Counted from the stretch's first letter, positions 54,185 to 61,970 are shown. The stretch is DNA of 64,000 bases from Faecalibacterium sp. I3-3-89 (GCF_023347275.1 NZ_CP094468.1:1426001-1490000), one strand, 5' to 3'. The notes: generated from the letters alone by a model not told the origin. Numbers and translations: made by a program.

Positions 54185-55303
54185 ATGTACGAAACGATTT
54201 TAAGCCCCGTCGATTACGGCGGGCTGCGGCTGAAGAACCGCATTCTTTTTGCGCCCACCACCTTCGGCCTGTCGGACGAGGAGACCCTTGCAAAATACCG
54301 CGCACTCGCCGAGGGCGGCTGCGCCATGATCATCGTCGGGGATGTCCCGGTGGGCAAAAGCAGGTTTGAGAAGTCGCTCTTCGATGCCAAGGGCTTTGCC
54401 TTTTATCAGCAGCTCGCAGAGATCGCCCACGCCGCAGACTGCAAGCTCTGCGCCCAGCTCCACCAGAGCGACTCCGACCTGCTGGCGATGTTCAAGTACC
54501 TTCCCGCCCTCCTGACGAAGAAGCTCACCCCCGACCAGCTGCGGGAGAAGCTGAACGAAGCCGTCGGCCCCTACATCACCAAGCTGCCCAAGCGCAAGCT
54601 CCAGAACATCCTCGACGGCTTCGGGAAAGCCGCCCTGCTGGCCAGACAGGCGGGCTTCGACATGGTGCAGGTGCACGGCGACCGGATGTGCGGCAGCTTC
54701 AGCTCGGCCCTCTTCAATCATCGCACCGACGAATACGGCGGCAGCGCAGAGAACCGCGCCCGCTTTGCGGTGGAGGCCGTCCGGGCCGTCCGGACGGCTG
54801 TCCCGGGGATGCCCATTGATTACAAGCTGGCCGTCCGGCAGGAGGGCCCGCACTTTGGCAACGCCGGTGTGGCGGAGGAAGAGCTTTCGGTCTTCGTCCC
54901 GCTGCTGGAACAGGCGGGCGTCACCAGCTTCCATGTGACGTTGGCGAACCACTCGGCCTTGGAGGATACCATCCCCCCGGCCAGCCATCCCTATTTCGGA
55001 CAGCCGGGGTGCTTCCTCAAGTTCTGCGACGAGGTGCGGCAGTATACCGCCCTGCCCCTCTGCGGGGTCGGCGGCCTGAACGACCCCGATTTCGTGGAGC
55101 AGCAGCTCGCCAGCGGGCGCATCCAGTGCGCCGCCATGAGCCGTCCGCTTCTGGCTGACCCGGACTTAGTGAACAAATTGAAAAACGGACAGGCGGCACA
55201 GATCCACCGCTGTGTCCGCTGCAACAAAAAGTGTCTGGGCGGGCTGATGGCCCATCAGGGCACCCGCTGCATCTACGATGCGCTGCGGGTGAAAGAAGCC
55301 TGA
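54185..55303 (+). CDS. bilR: old-yellow-enzyme flavin oxidoreductase, bilirubin reductase BilR-like
   Basis: The 372-residue protein is a TIM-barrel FMN oxidoreductase (LSPVDYGGLRLKNRILFAPTT) ending in a cysteine cluster (CVRCNKKC ... TRC) for a 4Fe-4S centre. Residues 164-168 read HGDRM; D166 and R167 fall exactly on the active-site pair reported for BilR, which reduces bilirubin to urobilinogen. The short length without the extra C-terminal domains of dienoyl-CoA reductases also fits. It follows bilQ by 4 bp. Confidence 0.85.
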   Translation: MYETILSPVDYGGLRLKNRILFAPTTFGLSDEETLAKYRALAEGGCAMIIVGDVPVGKSRFEKSLFDAKGFAFYQQLAEIAHAADCKLCAQLHQSDSDLLAMFKYLPALLTKKLTPDQLREKLNEAVGPYITKLPKRKLQNILDGFGKAALLARQAGFDMVQVHGDRMCGSFSSALFNHRTDEYGGSAENRARFAVEAVRAVRTAVPGMPIDYKLAVRQEGPHFGNAGVAEEELSVFVPLLEQAGVTSFHVTLANHSALEDTIPPASHPYFGQPGCFLKFCDEVRQYTALPLCGVGGLNDPDFVEQQLASGRIQCAAMSRPLLADPDLVNKLKNGQAAQIHRCVRCNKKCLGGLMAHQGTRCIYDALRVKEA

Positions 55304-55355
55304 GCCGCCCGTACCATCATCATTTCAGAGAGCCAACGGCTCCAAAGGAGAATCT

Positions 55356-55847
55356 ATGCGCTACGCCATCGTATTCAGCAGCAAAACAGGCAACACGAAA
55401 TTATTGGCAGACACCCTCCACGACAGTCTGCCGCAGGACACCTGCGCTTATTTCGGCGCTCCGGACCCTGCTGCTCTGGACGCCGACACCCTCTATGTGG
55501 GCTTCTGGACGGACAAAGGCACCGCCGACGCCGCAATTCTGGAATTTCTGGAACAGCTGCACGGAAAGAAGGTCTTTCTCTTCGGCACAGCAGGCTTTGG
55601 CGGCAGCGAGGGCTATTTCAACAAGATCTTAAAGACCGTCCAAAAGTCTCTCGACCGCAGCAACACCCTCATCGGCAGCTTCATGTGTCAGGGCAAGATG
55701 CCGCTGTCGGTGCGCCAGCGGTATGAAGCGATGAAGAAGCAGCCCATCCATATGCCGAATCTGGATATGCTGATCGAGAATTTCGACAAGGCCCTCTCTC
55801 ACCCAGATGCCGACGATCTGGCGCGGCTGAAGCAGGCCGTTCGGTGA
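55356..55847 (+). CDS. bilS: flavodoxin-family protein (BilS-like)
   Basis: The 163-residue protein has the FMN phosphate loop SSKTGNTKLLA at the N-terminus and LFGTAGFGGSEGYF in the third FMN loop. In bil operons the flavodoxin BilS aids bilirubin reduction, presumably as electron donor to BilR. It lies 52 bp after bilR and ends just before a bidirectional terminator. Confidence 0.85.
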   Translation: MRYAIVFSSKTGNTKLLADTLHDSLPQDTCAYFGAPDPAALDADTLYVGFWTDKGTADAAILEFLEQLHGKKVFLFGTAGFGGSEGYFNKILKTVQKSLDRSNTLIGSFMCQGKMPLSVRQRYEAMKKQPIHMPNLDMLIENFDKALSHPDADDLARLKQAVR

Positions 55848-55852
55848 CAAAC

Positions 55853-55888
55853 AAAGCCCCCTTTCGGAGCGTTCCGAAAGGGGGCTTT
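55853..55888. terminator. bidirectional terminator between bilS and the permease gene
   Basis: AAAGCCCCCTTTCGGA and TCCGAAAGGGGGCTTT form a perfect 16-bp stem with a GCGT loop between convergent genes. Confidence 0.9.
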
Positions 55889-55908
55889 GCTATGTTCCAG
55901 AGAAAGAG

Positions 55909-57303
55909 TTACTTCTCCTCCCGCGGCAGCAGGCAGTTGAGGATGATCGCCACAAAGGCGGCGGGCACGATGCCGCTCTCGCCGCAGATGAGCTGGACGA
56001 ACTGGGGGGTGTTGGCGAGGATGCTGGCGTTCGCACCCATGCCGTAGCCCACGCCCAGCGCGACAGAAACGATGGTCAGGGTGCGGGGGGTCATCTTCTC
56101 CTTGGTGATGAGCTGGATGCCGGACACCACGATGGAGGAGAACATCATAACGGCTGCGCCGCCCAGAACGGCCTGCGGCATGATGGAGATAAGTGCGCCC
56201 AGCTTGGGGATGAGGCCGCAGAGCATCAGGAAGATGGCGCCGGTGGCCAGTGCGCCACGGTTGACCACCTTGGTCATGGCCACGAGGCCCACGTTCTGGC
56301 TGAAGGAGGTGTTGGGCAGGACGCCGAAGCAGGCGGCCACGGTGGAGCCGAGGCCGTCGCAGATGATGCCGCCGGACAGCTCCTTATCGGTGGCCTCACG
56401 GCCCATGCCGCCCTCCATGACGCCCGAGATGTCGCCCACCGTCTCCACAGCGGTGACGATGAACATGATGATGACGGGCAGGATGGCGCGGAGGTCAAAG
56501 ACGATCTTAACGGGCACCAGCTTCGGGATGGCGAACCAGCTGGCCTCGGCGACCTTGTGCCAGTTCAGCACCCATGCCTTGGTGAACTCCACGCCCTCGG
56601 CGGTGACGCCGGTGGTGGGCAGGACGAAGCCCATGACGATGGCGGCCAGATAGCCCGCGACGATGCCCACGAGGATGGAGGAGGAGCTGAGGAAGCCCTT
56701 CGTCCAGTGCTTAAAGAAGAGGATGACCACCAGCACGAAGAGGGCCAGCAGCAGGTTCTCCACCGAGCCGAAGTCCTTGGCCGCGTTGCCGCCGCCGAAG
56801 GAGTTGACGCCCACGGAGATCAGGGACAGGCCGATGGACAGCACCACCGTGCCCGTGACCACCGGGGGGAAGAGCTTGCGCAGGGGCTTGAGGAAGACGC
56901 CCAGCACACTCTCGAACAGGCCGCCCAGAATGGATGCGCCCATCATGGCGCCGTAGGCCGTGACGCCGCCGCCCATGGTGGCCGCGACGCTGTTGAAGAC
57001 GCCGAGGAAGCCCGAGCTGGTGCCCATGATGATGGGCACCTTGCCGCCGACCGGGCCAAGGCCGTACAGCTGCACCAGCGTGACGATGCCCGCCACGAAC
57101 ATGGCGTTCTGCAGCAGGCTCACCTGCAGGTCTGCAAACTCACCGCCTGCGATGCCGCAGGCGCTGGTGATGATGAGCAGCGGGGTGAGGTTGCCCACGA
57201 ACATGGCGAAAACGTGCTGCAGGCCCAGCGGGACGGCGTGGCGCAGCGGCATCTTCGCCTCGAAATCATATGCCGAATTTTCCAGTTCAGCGCTCTTTAT
57301 CAT
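55909..57303 (-). CDS. NCS2-family xanthine/uracil-type nucleobase permease
   Basis: The 464-residue membrane protein has about 12-14 transmembrane segments and NCS2 marks: PLGLQHVFAMFVGNLTPLLI, GFLGVFNSVAATMGGG and GLGSTVAACFGVLPNTSFSQNVG. Purine specificity is likely because a xanthine dehydrogenase-type operon lies 8 kb away, but uracil cannot be excluded. The start at 57303 follows AAAGGAGCTAGG. No purine riboswitch was recognised in the short leader. Confidence 0.9.
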   Translation of the reverse strand: MIKSAELENSAYDFEAKMPLRHAVPLGLQHVFAMFVGNLTPLLIITSACGIAGGEFADLQVSLLQNAMFVAGIVTLVQLYGLGPVGGKVPIIMGTSSGFLGVFNSVAATMGGGVTAYGAMMGASILGGLFESVLGVFLKPLRKLFPPVVTGTVVLSIGLSLISVGVNSFGGGNAAKDFGSVENLLLALFVLVVILFFKHWTKGFLSSSSILVGIVAGYLAAIVMGFVLPTTGVTAEGVEFTKAWVLNWHKVAEASWFAIPKLVPVKIVFDLRAILPVIIMFIVTAVETVGDISGVMEGGMGREATDKELSGGIICDGLGSTVAACFGVLPNTSFSQNVGLVAMTKVVNRGALATGAIFLMLCGLIPKLGALISIMPQAVLGGAAVMMFSSIVVSGIQLITKEKMTPRTLTIVSVALGVGYGMGANASILANTPQFVQLICGESGIVPAAFVAIILNCLLPREEK

Positions 57304-57351
57304 ATCCTAGCTCCTTTGCTTCACTTCCGGGTTTTGTAACAAGCATAGAAA

Positions 57352-57360
57352 ATTATAGCA
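57352..57360 (-). promoter_or_regulatory. extended -10 of the nucleobase permease gene
   Basis: TGCTATAAT on the minus strand (hexamer 57352-57357), about 50 bp before the start; the -35 is weak. Confidence 0.55.
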
Positions 57361-57438
57361 GACCAGCGGCGGAAACGGTAGATGTTTTCGAAGTTTTTCT
57401 TCCTCTTTTCGTCATAAGTCGTACTTCTCCCGCTCCCC

Positions 57439-58971
57439 CTACACCCCCGGCACCAGCAGTCTTTGAGCCTCATCGAGGCGCTCTGTGCCCTCGGGCAGGT
57501 CGTTGGCGGCGAGCATCTGGCCCGGCGAGACGTGGTAGCGCTTGGCGATGGCGAAAAGCTCCTCCCCCGCCTGCGCATAGCAGATGCGCAGCGACACCTC
57601 GGGGTCGGCGGGGGCCAGCGGGTCGCCCAGCTCCACCCCGCCCACCAGCGGCCACGTCTGCCGCACCAGCACTGCGCCCTCGGCCCGGACGGTGAGGGAC
57701 ACCTCCAGCGCACCGCCCGCGCTGGTGCACTGTACGTCCTGCACTGTCAGCCAGCACTCAGGGTAGGCTTGGGCGTCGGGCGGGAGATCGGCGGGCAGGG
57801 GCAGGGCGTAGTCCAGCGCCTTTTCGTAGCACTCGATCTCCCCGAGGGTGTTTTCGGCGAAAGCCGACACCACGGCCCGGGCCGTCAGCGCGGCCCTCCC
57901 CTCGCTCCGCGTCAGGCTCACCGGCCCGAAGGAAGCAAAGCAGGCCAGAATGTGCGCGCCCGCATCGGGCAGCGGCCCGGACCCCCGCAGCACCGTCGTC
58001 TCGTCCAGCGTACAGAGCAGCCCCTCGGTGGCGATGGTCTGGGGCGTCACCTCGGCGGCGAAGCGGGTGGAAAAGGCGTCGGCCACGCATTGGAGCTGGT
58101 AGGGGCGCCAGCCGCTCAGCCGGAGCAGGGCGGTGGCCGTCAGGGTGGTGGAGGCGCTGCCGTCCTCGGCGGTCTCCCCCTCGGCGGCGGCAAAGCCCAC
58201 CGGCGCAAGGGTGCACAGGCACTGGCAGTCCTCGCTCAGCCCCTCCACGTCCACGATCTGATGGAAGGGCAGCTCGGCGGTCTGGCTCAGGAGGGCGGCG
58301 TCCCCCTCGGCCCGCCACGCGCAGAGGGCGCGGAGGGTCCCCTTCGCCACGGCCTTGCCCTGCATCCGCTTCAGCTCCCTCACCTCGGCGGTGCCGGTGA
58401 TGTCGAGGATGGCGGCGGGGGGCTTGGGGAAGGTCAGCGCCCCCTCGATGGTGACGAGCTTTTCGAGGGTGGCGGCCCGCCGCACGCCCCCAAGGGTCGT
58501 CAGCTTCTGCTCGATGCCGCCCTCGCTGAGGGCTGTGATGACCTCGGTGGACAGCTGGGCGTGGACGCTCACCACCAGCCCATAGGCCCCCCGCACCTCG
58601 ATGCGGCGGGAGTTGACGGCCCGGCAGTTGAGGTACTCGGTCTGGCCCTCGACGCAGGCCGTCCACGCGGTGGCCCCGAAGCTGGGCAGCTCGAGGGTCT
58701 TGGTGAAGGGCAGCTTCTGCTCGGTCTGGCACAGGCCCGCCCCCTCTTCGCCCTGATAATAGACGGTGCAGCGCAGATACCCTTCCAGCGTCAGCCGCCC
58801 GGGGGCCAGCTGCTTTTGCAGCACCACCGGCTGCGCGAAGCACTTGACGATGCGCTGCACCGGCGGCAGATAGTCCGAGATGAGAAGTTCGGTCTCAAGG
58901 GGCAGCTCTGCCTTGGCCGTGCAGTCCGCACCCGCCGCAGGCAGAACGTCCCGGAACACTTTCAGCTCCAT
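57439..58971 (-). CDS. SPOCS (DUF3794) / LysM protein, SipL-like
   Basis: The 510-residue protein has repeated DUF3794/SPOCS-type domains (residues about 10-140, 150-270 and 300-440) and a C-terminal LysM domain (residues about 455-509, AGEELFAIAKRYHVSPGQMLAANDLPEG). This is the layout of SipL, which binds SpoIVA during spore coat assembly in Clostridioides. No signal peptide is present. The gene is monocistronic. Its presence in a lineage often described as non-sporulating is notable. Confidence 0.85.
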   Translation of the reverse strand: MELKVFRDVLPAAGADCTAKAELPLETELLISDYLPPVQRIVKCFAQPVVLQKQLAPGRLTLEGYLRCTVYYQGEEGAGLCQTEQKLPFTKTLELPSFGATAWTACVEGQTEYLNCRAVNSRRIEVRGAYGLVVSVHAQLSTEVITALSEGGIEQKLTTLGGVRRAATLEKLVTIEGALTFPKPPAAILDITGTAEVRELKRMQGKAVAKGTLRALCAWRAEGDAALLSQTAELPFHQIVDVEGLSEDCQCLCTLAPVGFAAAEGETAEDGSASTTLTATALLRLSGWRPYQLQCVADAFSTRFAAEVTPQTIATEGLLCTLDETTVLRGSGPLPDAGAHILACFASFGPVSLTRSEGRAALTARAVVSAFAENTLGEIECYEKALDYALPLPADLPPDAQAYPECWLTVQDVQCTSAGGALEVSLTVRAEGAVLVRQTWPLVGGVELGDPLAPADPEVSLRICYAQAGEELFAIAKRYHVSPGQMLAANDLPEGTERLDEAQRLLVPGV

Positions 58972-59065
58972 GGTGATGCTCCTTTCCTGTCCTTGCTCTT
59001 GGGAAAGTGTATGCGGGCAGGAAGGGCGGTATGACGGAGCTGCACCTCCGAGCCATGCAGGTTAT

Positions 59066-59238
59066 CTGGCGAAGTTCCCAAATATCAGCGTACCAACGCC
59101 ATAAAACAAACTTCGCCAAGGTGGCGAACTTGTGCCCAGCTGGCGAAATAGGTACTTCGCCAATCGGGGGAACTTCGCCACGTTGGCGAACAACTGATAT
59201 TTAATGATGTATCGTTTAATTTATAGGAACTTCGCCAC
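59066..59238. repeat. palindromic cluster of TTCGCCA/TGGCGAA motifs
   Basis: Eight copies of the 7-mer: TGGCGAA at 59067, 59122, 59141 and 59184; TTCGCCA starting at 59112, 59156, 59174 and 59231. TGGCGAAGTTCC (59067-59078) is fully complementary to 59226-59237, and AAATATCAG (59080-59088) to 59194-59202, so the whole block is a nested palindrome. It lies in the gene-free stretch 58972-59661. Confidence 0.6.
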
Positions 59239-59291
59239 TTGTTCCACCGCAGTGGAGCCGTATCGTGCAGTTGAAAAGGCTCTCCCCGCGG

Positions 59292-59343
59292 CTTGCCCTC
59301 TCCGTCATTGCTTCGCAATGCCACCTCTCCCAAAGGGAGAGGC
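59292..59343. repeat. composite repeat, right half only
   Basis: CTTGCCCTCTC (59292-59302), hairpin CATTGC-TTC-GCAATG and hairpin CCTCTCCC-AAA-GGGAGAGG. This is the right end of the double-hairpin repeat without its core. Confidence 0.75.
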
Positions 59344-59400
59344 ATTGGCATGTCGGGCAACTCTGCGCTGACCGCTGGAAGCTCAATATGGCGCAAAAAA

Positions 59401-59480
59401 TAGTGCCCTGCTACAGAGGGCAGCAGCTTCGGGACAATATCCCTTGTCAAGCTGTTGTGAATCTCTGTAGCAGGGCACTA
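59401..59480. repeat. 80-bp hairpin element
   Basis: TAGTGCCCTGCTACAGAG (59401-59418) is perfectly complementary to 59463-59480. The 44-base loop contains a second stem (CAGCTT/AAGCTGTTG region with GGACAA/TTGTC). No coding sequence. It may be a small mobile palindrome or an RNA hairpin. Confidence 0.5.
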
Positions 59481-59538
59481 CCGTTTTCGGATAGAGTAAG
59501 CTTTGCTCGTCCCGCGTGGGCCTGACCGACACGCCAGT

Positions 59539-59590
59539 GGCTCCCCCTTTGGGGGAGCTGGCGAGCGGAGCGAGACTGAGAGGGCTAGCC
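59539..59590. repeat. composite repeat, left half only
   Basis: GGCTCCCCC-TT-TGGGGGAGC hairpin, a diverged second part (GGCGAGCGGAGCGAGACTG) and GAGAGGGCTAG, one base from the GAGAGGGCAAG box of full copies. Confidence 0.65.
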
Positions 59591-59661
59591 CGCTCCGAGG
59601 GGGAAAAGCTTTCTTTCCGGAAAAGGGTGTGTAAAGCAGAGCCTAATCACTGCTTTCGCTC

Positions 59662-60285
59662 CTAAAATATGATGACCATCGCGGCGTATGTTTTATCGCC
59701 TTTCTGGAACGTACCAGCGTATAGTTCAGCGTTATTTATATTGAGGGATTTCAATTGAGCTTTTAAGAAAGAATACTTTGTCAGACGAGAGTCATAGGAA
59801 GGCACACCAGTATCAGGATCAGGCCCTCGATCCTTATAGCTACCTACGTAAATCATCCTGTGACCCGGATCAGTAACCGCTGTCCCGTCGGAGGAAGGCC
59901 ATTCCATCACGTCCACGCATAACTGCTGGTTTAACAATTTGTCTTTCATGATGGATCCGAGCGCAGCATCTATAGCCGGCTTGTTCACCAACTCGCCGTC
60001 GATGAGCCATTCCGCGTCAAATTTTTTTGCCACTGCCTCAAGCGTCTCCTTGGCCTTGTCGCTTACTGTGGTTTCAGAAAGTTCCAAATACGCCTTGAGC
60101 GGCTCGAGCTTATTGTTAAGCTCCTCGGACTCCCTCACAAGGCCCTTTTCGCTGCCGTGGGAAGCGCTGCCGCTCCCGCTGCCAAAGAACCAGTCGTAGA
60201 GGTCCTCCAGCGGTGCGCAGGCGGTGAGGGTCGCTGCGGTCATCACGCCCGCGAGGGCGAGGGCAAGGAATTTTTTCCGTTTCAT
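59662..60285 (-). CDS. putative lipoprotein of unknown function
   Basis: The 207-residue protein starts with a lipoprotein signal (MKRKKFLALALAGVMTAATL) and lipobox LTAC, so it should be anchored to the membrane exterior. A Gly/Ser linker and a helical region (residues about 45-95) follow; no family is recognised. The ATG at 60285 follows GGAGG. A consensus-like promoter and LytTR-style direct repeats lie upstream, shared in style with the phase-variable gene at 50 kb. Confidence 0.8.
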   Translation of the reverse strand: MKRKKFLALALAGVMTAATLTACAPLEDLYDWFFGSGSGSASHGSEKGLVRESEELNNKLEPLKAYLELSETTVSDKAKETLEAVAKKFDAEWLIDGELVNKPAIDAALGSIMKDKLLNQQLCVDVMEWPSSDGTAVTDPGHRMIYVGSYKDRGPDPDTGVPSYDSRLTKYSFLKAQLKSLNINNAELYAGTFQKGDKTYAAMVIIF

Positions 60286-60325
60286 GGTCGTTACCTCCAT
60301 TCGTGCGATGTGTTTCGGTAGCTCT

Positions 60326-60354
60326 ATTATAACTTGCCTCGCCGCCCCCCGCAA
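60326..60354 (-). promoter_or_regulatory. promoter of the lipoprotein gene
   Basis: Minus strand: -35 TTGCGG (60349-60354), 17-bp spacer, -10 TATAAT (60326-60331). Confidence 0.7.
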
Positions 60355-60360
60355 GTGCGA

Positions 60361-60390
60361 TTCACGCAGATTTCAAGGCCTTTCACGCAG
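60361..60390 (-). promoter_or_regulatory. 9-bp direct repeats, LytTR-type site, before the lipoprotein gene
   Basis: TTCACGCAG (plus strand, 60361-60369) is repeated at 60382-60390, period 21 bp; the near copy is 6 bp from the -35. Relative to the gene it is in the opposite orientation to the site at 50281-50310. Confidence 0.6.
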
Positions 60391-60414
60391 ATTTGGGGGG
60401 TGAAAAAGGCCGCT

Positions 60415-60792
60415 TTACTCCAAGTGTTCTTGCAGCCAGCCCAGCAGACCGTTATAGTCCAGTGTTCCCGACGCCACGCGCAGGATCGTTTCGATCAGAT
60501 CATCGTCTTCATAGGACAATGTGATCTGGTTGATGTCCAGAAAGACCAGCATCGCGTGCGTACCTATCCGCTTGTTGCCGTCGATAAACGGGTGGTTGCA
60601 GATCAATCCAAACCCCAGCCGGGCGGCCTTCTCCAACAGAGAGGGGTAGAGTTCCTGATCGGCAAAGGTCTGGAACGGTGTGCTGACAGCCGAGTCCAAA
60701 AGCCCCTCGTCCCGGATGCCATCCGATCCGCCGGATTGTCGGATCAGTGCCGAATGCAGCAGAAGTATCTGCCGTTTGGTCAACACCTTCAT
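60415..60792 (-). CDS. Doc-type toxin (Fic/DOC family)
   Basis: The 125-residue protein has the Doc motif NHPFIDGNKRIG with catalytic H67 and the lysine and arginine that bind phosphate. Doc toxins phosphorylate EF-Tu in the characterised system. The gene overlaps the antitoxin stop by 4 bp. Length and context agree with a complete, possibly active toxin. Confidence 0.92.
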   Translation of the reverse strand: MKVLTKRQILLLHSALIRQSGGSDGIRDEGLLDSAVSTPFQTFADQELYPSLLEKAARLGFGLICNHPFIDGNKRIGTHAMLVFLDINQITLSYEDDDLIETILRVASGTLDYNGLLGWLQEHLE

Positions 60793-61031
60793 TTGGCAAG
60801 CTCCTCATAGACACGCTTGTTGCGATCCATCAGCTTCAGCGAGGAAGCCAGTACATCGTCGTCTGCTGCGGCCTGCATGGCATCTGCCTGATTGAACTCG
60901 TAGATGATATACCGGGGTGCGTTGTTTTTCAGGATGACCGCTGAGCCGAACTGGTCTACCAGACGCGCAACTTTGGAAAAATTCTGGTTTGCGACCGAGA
61001 TGGGCACCATCGTATCCGTATTGATATTCAT
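60789..61031 (-). CDS. Phd/YefM-type antitoxin
   Basis: The 80-residue protein has an N-terminal Phd/YefM DNA-binding fold (TMVPISVANQNFSKVARLVDQFGSAVILKNNAPRYIIY) and a charged C-terminal helix (KLMDRNKRVYEELAK) that would neutralise the toxin. It precedes doc with a 4-bp overlap and has a strong promoter, in line with autoregulation. Confidence 0.9.
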   Translation of the reverse strand: MNINTDTMVPISVANQNFSKVARLVDQFGSAVILKNNAPRYIIYEFNQADAMQAAADDDVLASSLKLMDRNKRVYEELAK

Positions 61032-61055
61032 AACATCAGACTCCCTTCTGTCTTT

Positions 61056-61084
61056 AGTATACTCAAATCGTAGGATAAATTCAA
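61056..61084 (-). promoter_or_regulatory. promoter of the phd-doc operon
   Basis: Minus strand: -35 TTGAAT (61079-61084), 17-bp spacer, -10 TATACT (61056-61061), 25 bp before the antitoxin start. Confidence 0.75.
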
Positions 61085-61116
61085 CCTAGATTTATCATTC
61101 CACTCCCAGACCGCAG

Positions 61117-61160
61117 AAAAAGCCGCCGCGCCCCCGGTCTTCCCGGGCGGCACGGCGGCT
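61117..61160 (-). terminator. Rho-independent terminator after spoVM
   Basis: AGCCGCCG and CGGCGGCT with an inner GCCCGGG/CCGGGGGC pairing, then TTTTTC on the minus strand. It ends 10 bp past the spoVM stop and closes the prkC-rsgA-thiN-spoVM group. Confidence 0.82.
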
Positions 61161-61170
61161 TCTGTTTTCT

Positions 61171-61257
61171 TTAGTCCTGCGTTTCCTTTTTTATCCCGAA
61201 CAGTCTGCGGAGCAGCCCCCTCAGACACTTGGGGCTTTTGAGCACGACCACCTGCAT
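61171..61257 (-). CDS. spoVM: SpoVM-like 28-residue amphipathic peptide
   Basis: A short frame with AAAGGTGG seven bases before its ATG encodes an amphipathic, basic helix. Aligned without gaps to Bacillus SpoVM it keeps K7, P9, K10, L12, G14, R17 and G21; P9 is the residue important for curvature sensing. The position after thiN, in the order prkC-rsgA-thiN-spoVM, is that of Bacillus. SpoVM recruits SpoIVA to the forespore membrane. A role in this organism is not established. Confidence 0.85.
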   Translation of the reverse strand: MQVVVLKSPKCLRGLLRRLFGIKKETQD

Positions 61258-61322
61258 AGCGCCGACCACCTTTCTCTCGTTTTCTATGCCATTATAGGCG
61301 GGCGGGGCGCAGAATGTGACTC

Positions 61323-61970
61323 TCAGCTCAGGATCGGGCCATCCGGCACCGTCTCCACCACCACCAGCGCACCCTTCCGGGTGGAGATGGTGATGCAGTC
61401 GGAGCCGTCGGCGTACTCGTTGCTGACGCCGAGGGGGTAGCCTGCGGTGAGGACGGCGTCCGTCAGCTCGTAGAACGAGCCGCGCTCCGAGACGCCCTCG
61501 GCCCTGCCCTCCATCGGGAAGACGGAGAGGTAGAAGTATTTGCCCTTCGGGTAGCGGCGGGTCTCGCCGGGCATCACGAAGGTAATGCGGCTACGCTCGT
61601 CGAGGAGCGTGGCCCGGACGCCCCGCTGCTCAAGGCCGAGGCCGGTGCAGAGGTTCGCCAGCGTGTGCTCGAGGCGTCTGCCGCCCAGCGCACCCAGCAA
61701 AAGCGCCTCGTCGAAGCCCTTCTCGGAGGCCAGCTTTGCCGCATATTCGGTGTCGGTGTCGTCCTTGACGTGGGGCAGGACGATGATGCCGTCCTCCTGC
61801 GCCGGGCAGGGCGCGGTGTCGAAGTCGCCCACGATGATGTCGGGGCGGCAGCCCAGCGGCTCACAGTTGCGGTAGCCCGCGTCGCAGGCGATGATGGTGT
61901 CGTCGGGCCGCAGCGCCGCCGCCAGCGCAGGGCTGACGGGGCAGGCCGACAAAATAACACAGCGGGACAT
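61323..61970 (-). CDS. thiN: thiamine pyrophosphokinase
   Basis: ThiN makes thiamine diphosphate from thiamine and ATP. The 215-residue protein has DTIIACDAGYRNCEPLGCRPDIIVGDFDTAP at the N-terminus with the conserved DFD, KDDTDTEYAAKLA, and the GGRRLEHTLANL motif. It lies between rsgA and spoVM as in Bacillus, but rpe, usually between rsgA and thiN, is missing and a composite repeat occupies the gap. Confidence 0.95.
   Translation of the reverse strand: MSRCVILSACPVSPALAAALRPDDTIIACDAGYRNCEPLGCRPDIIVGDFDTAPCPAQEDGIIVLPHVKDDTDTEYAAKLASEKGFDEALLLGALGGRRLEHTLANLCTGLGLEQRGVRATLLDERSRITFVMPGETRRYPKGKYFYLSVFPMEGRAEGVSERGSFYELTDAVLTAGYPLGVSNEYADGSDCITISTRKGALVVVETVPDGPILS

Noticed and set aside
57304-57438. 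Purine riboswitch before the NCS2 permease
   Set aside because: The leader after the -10 is only about 45 bases long, too short for a purine aptamer.
59066-59238. CRISPR-like array of short repeats
   Set aside because: The repeated unit is only 7-10 bp, alternates in orientation and has irregular spacing; there are no spacers of constant length and no cas genes.
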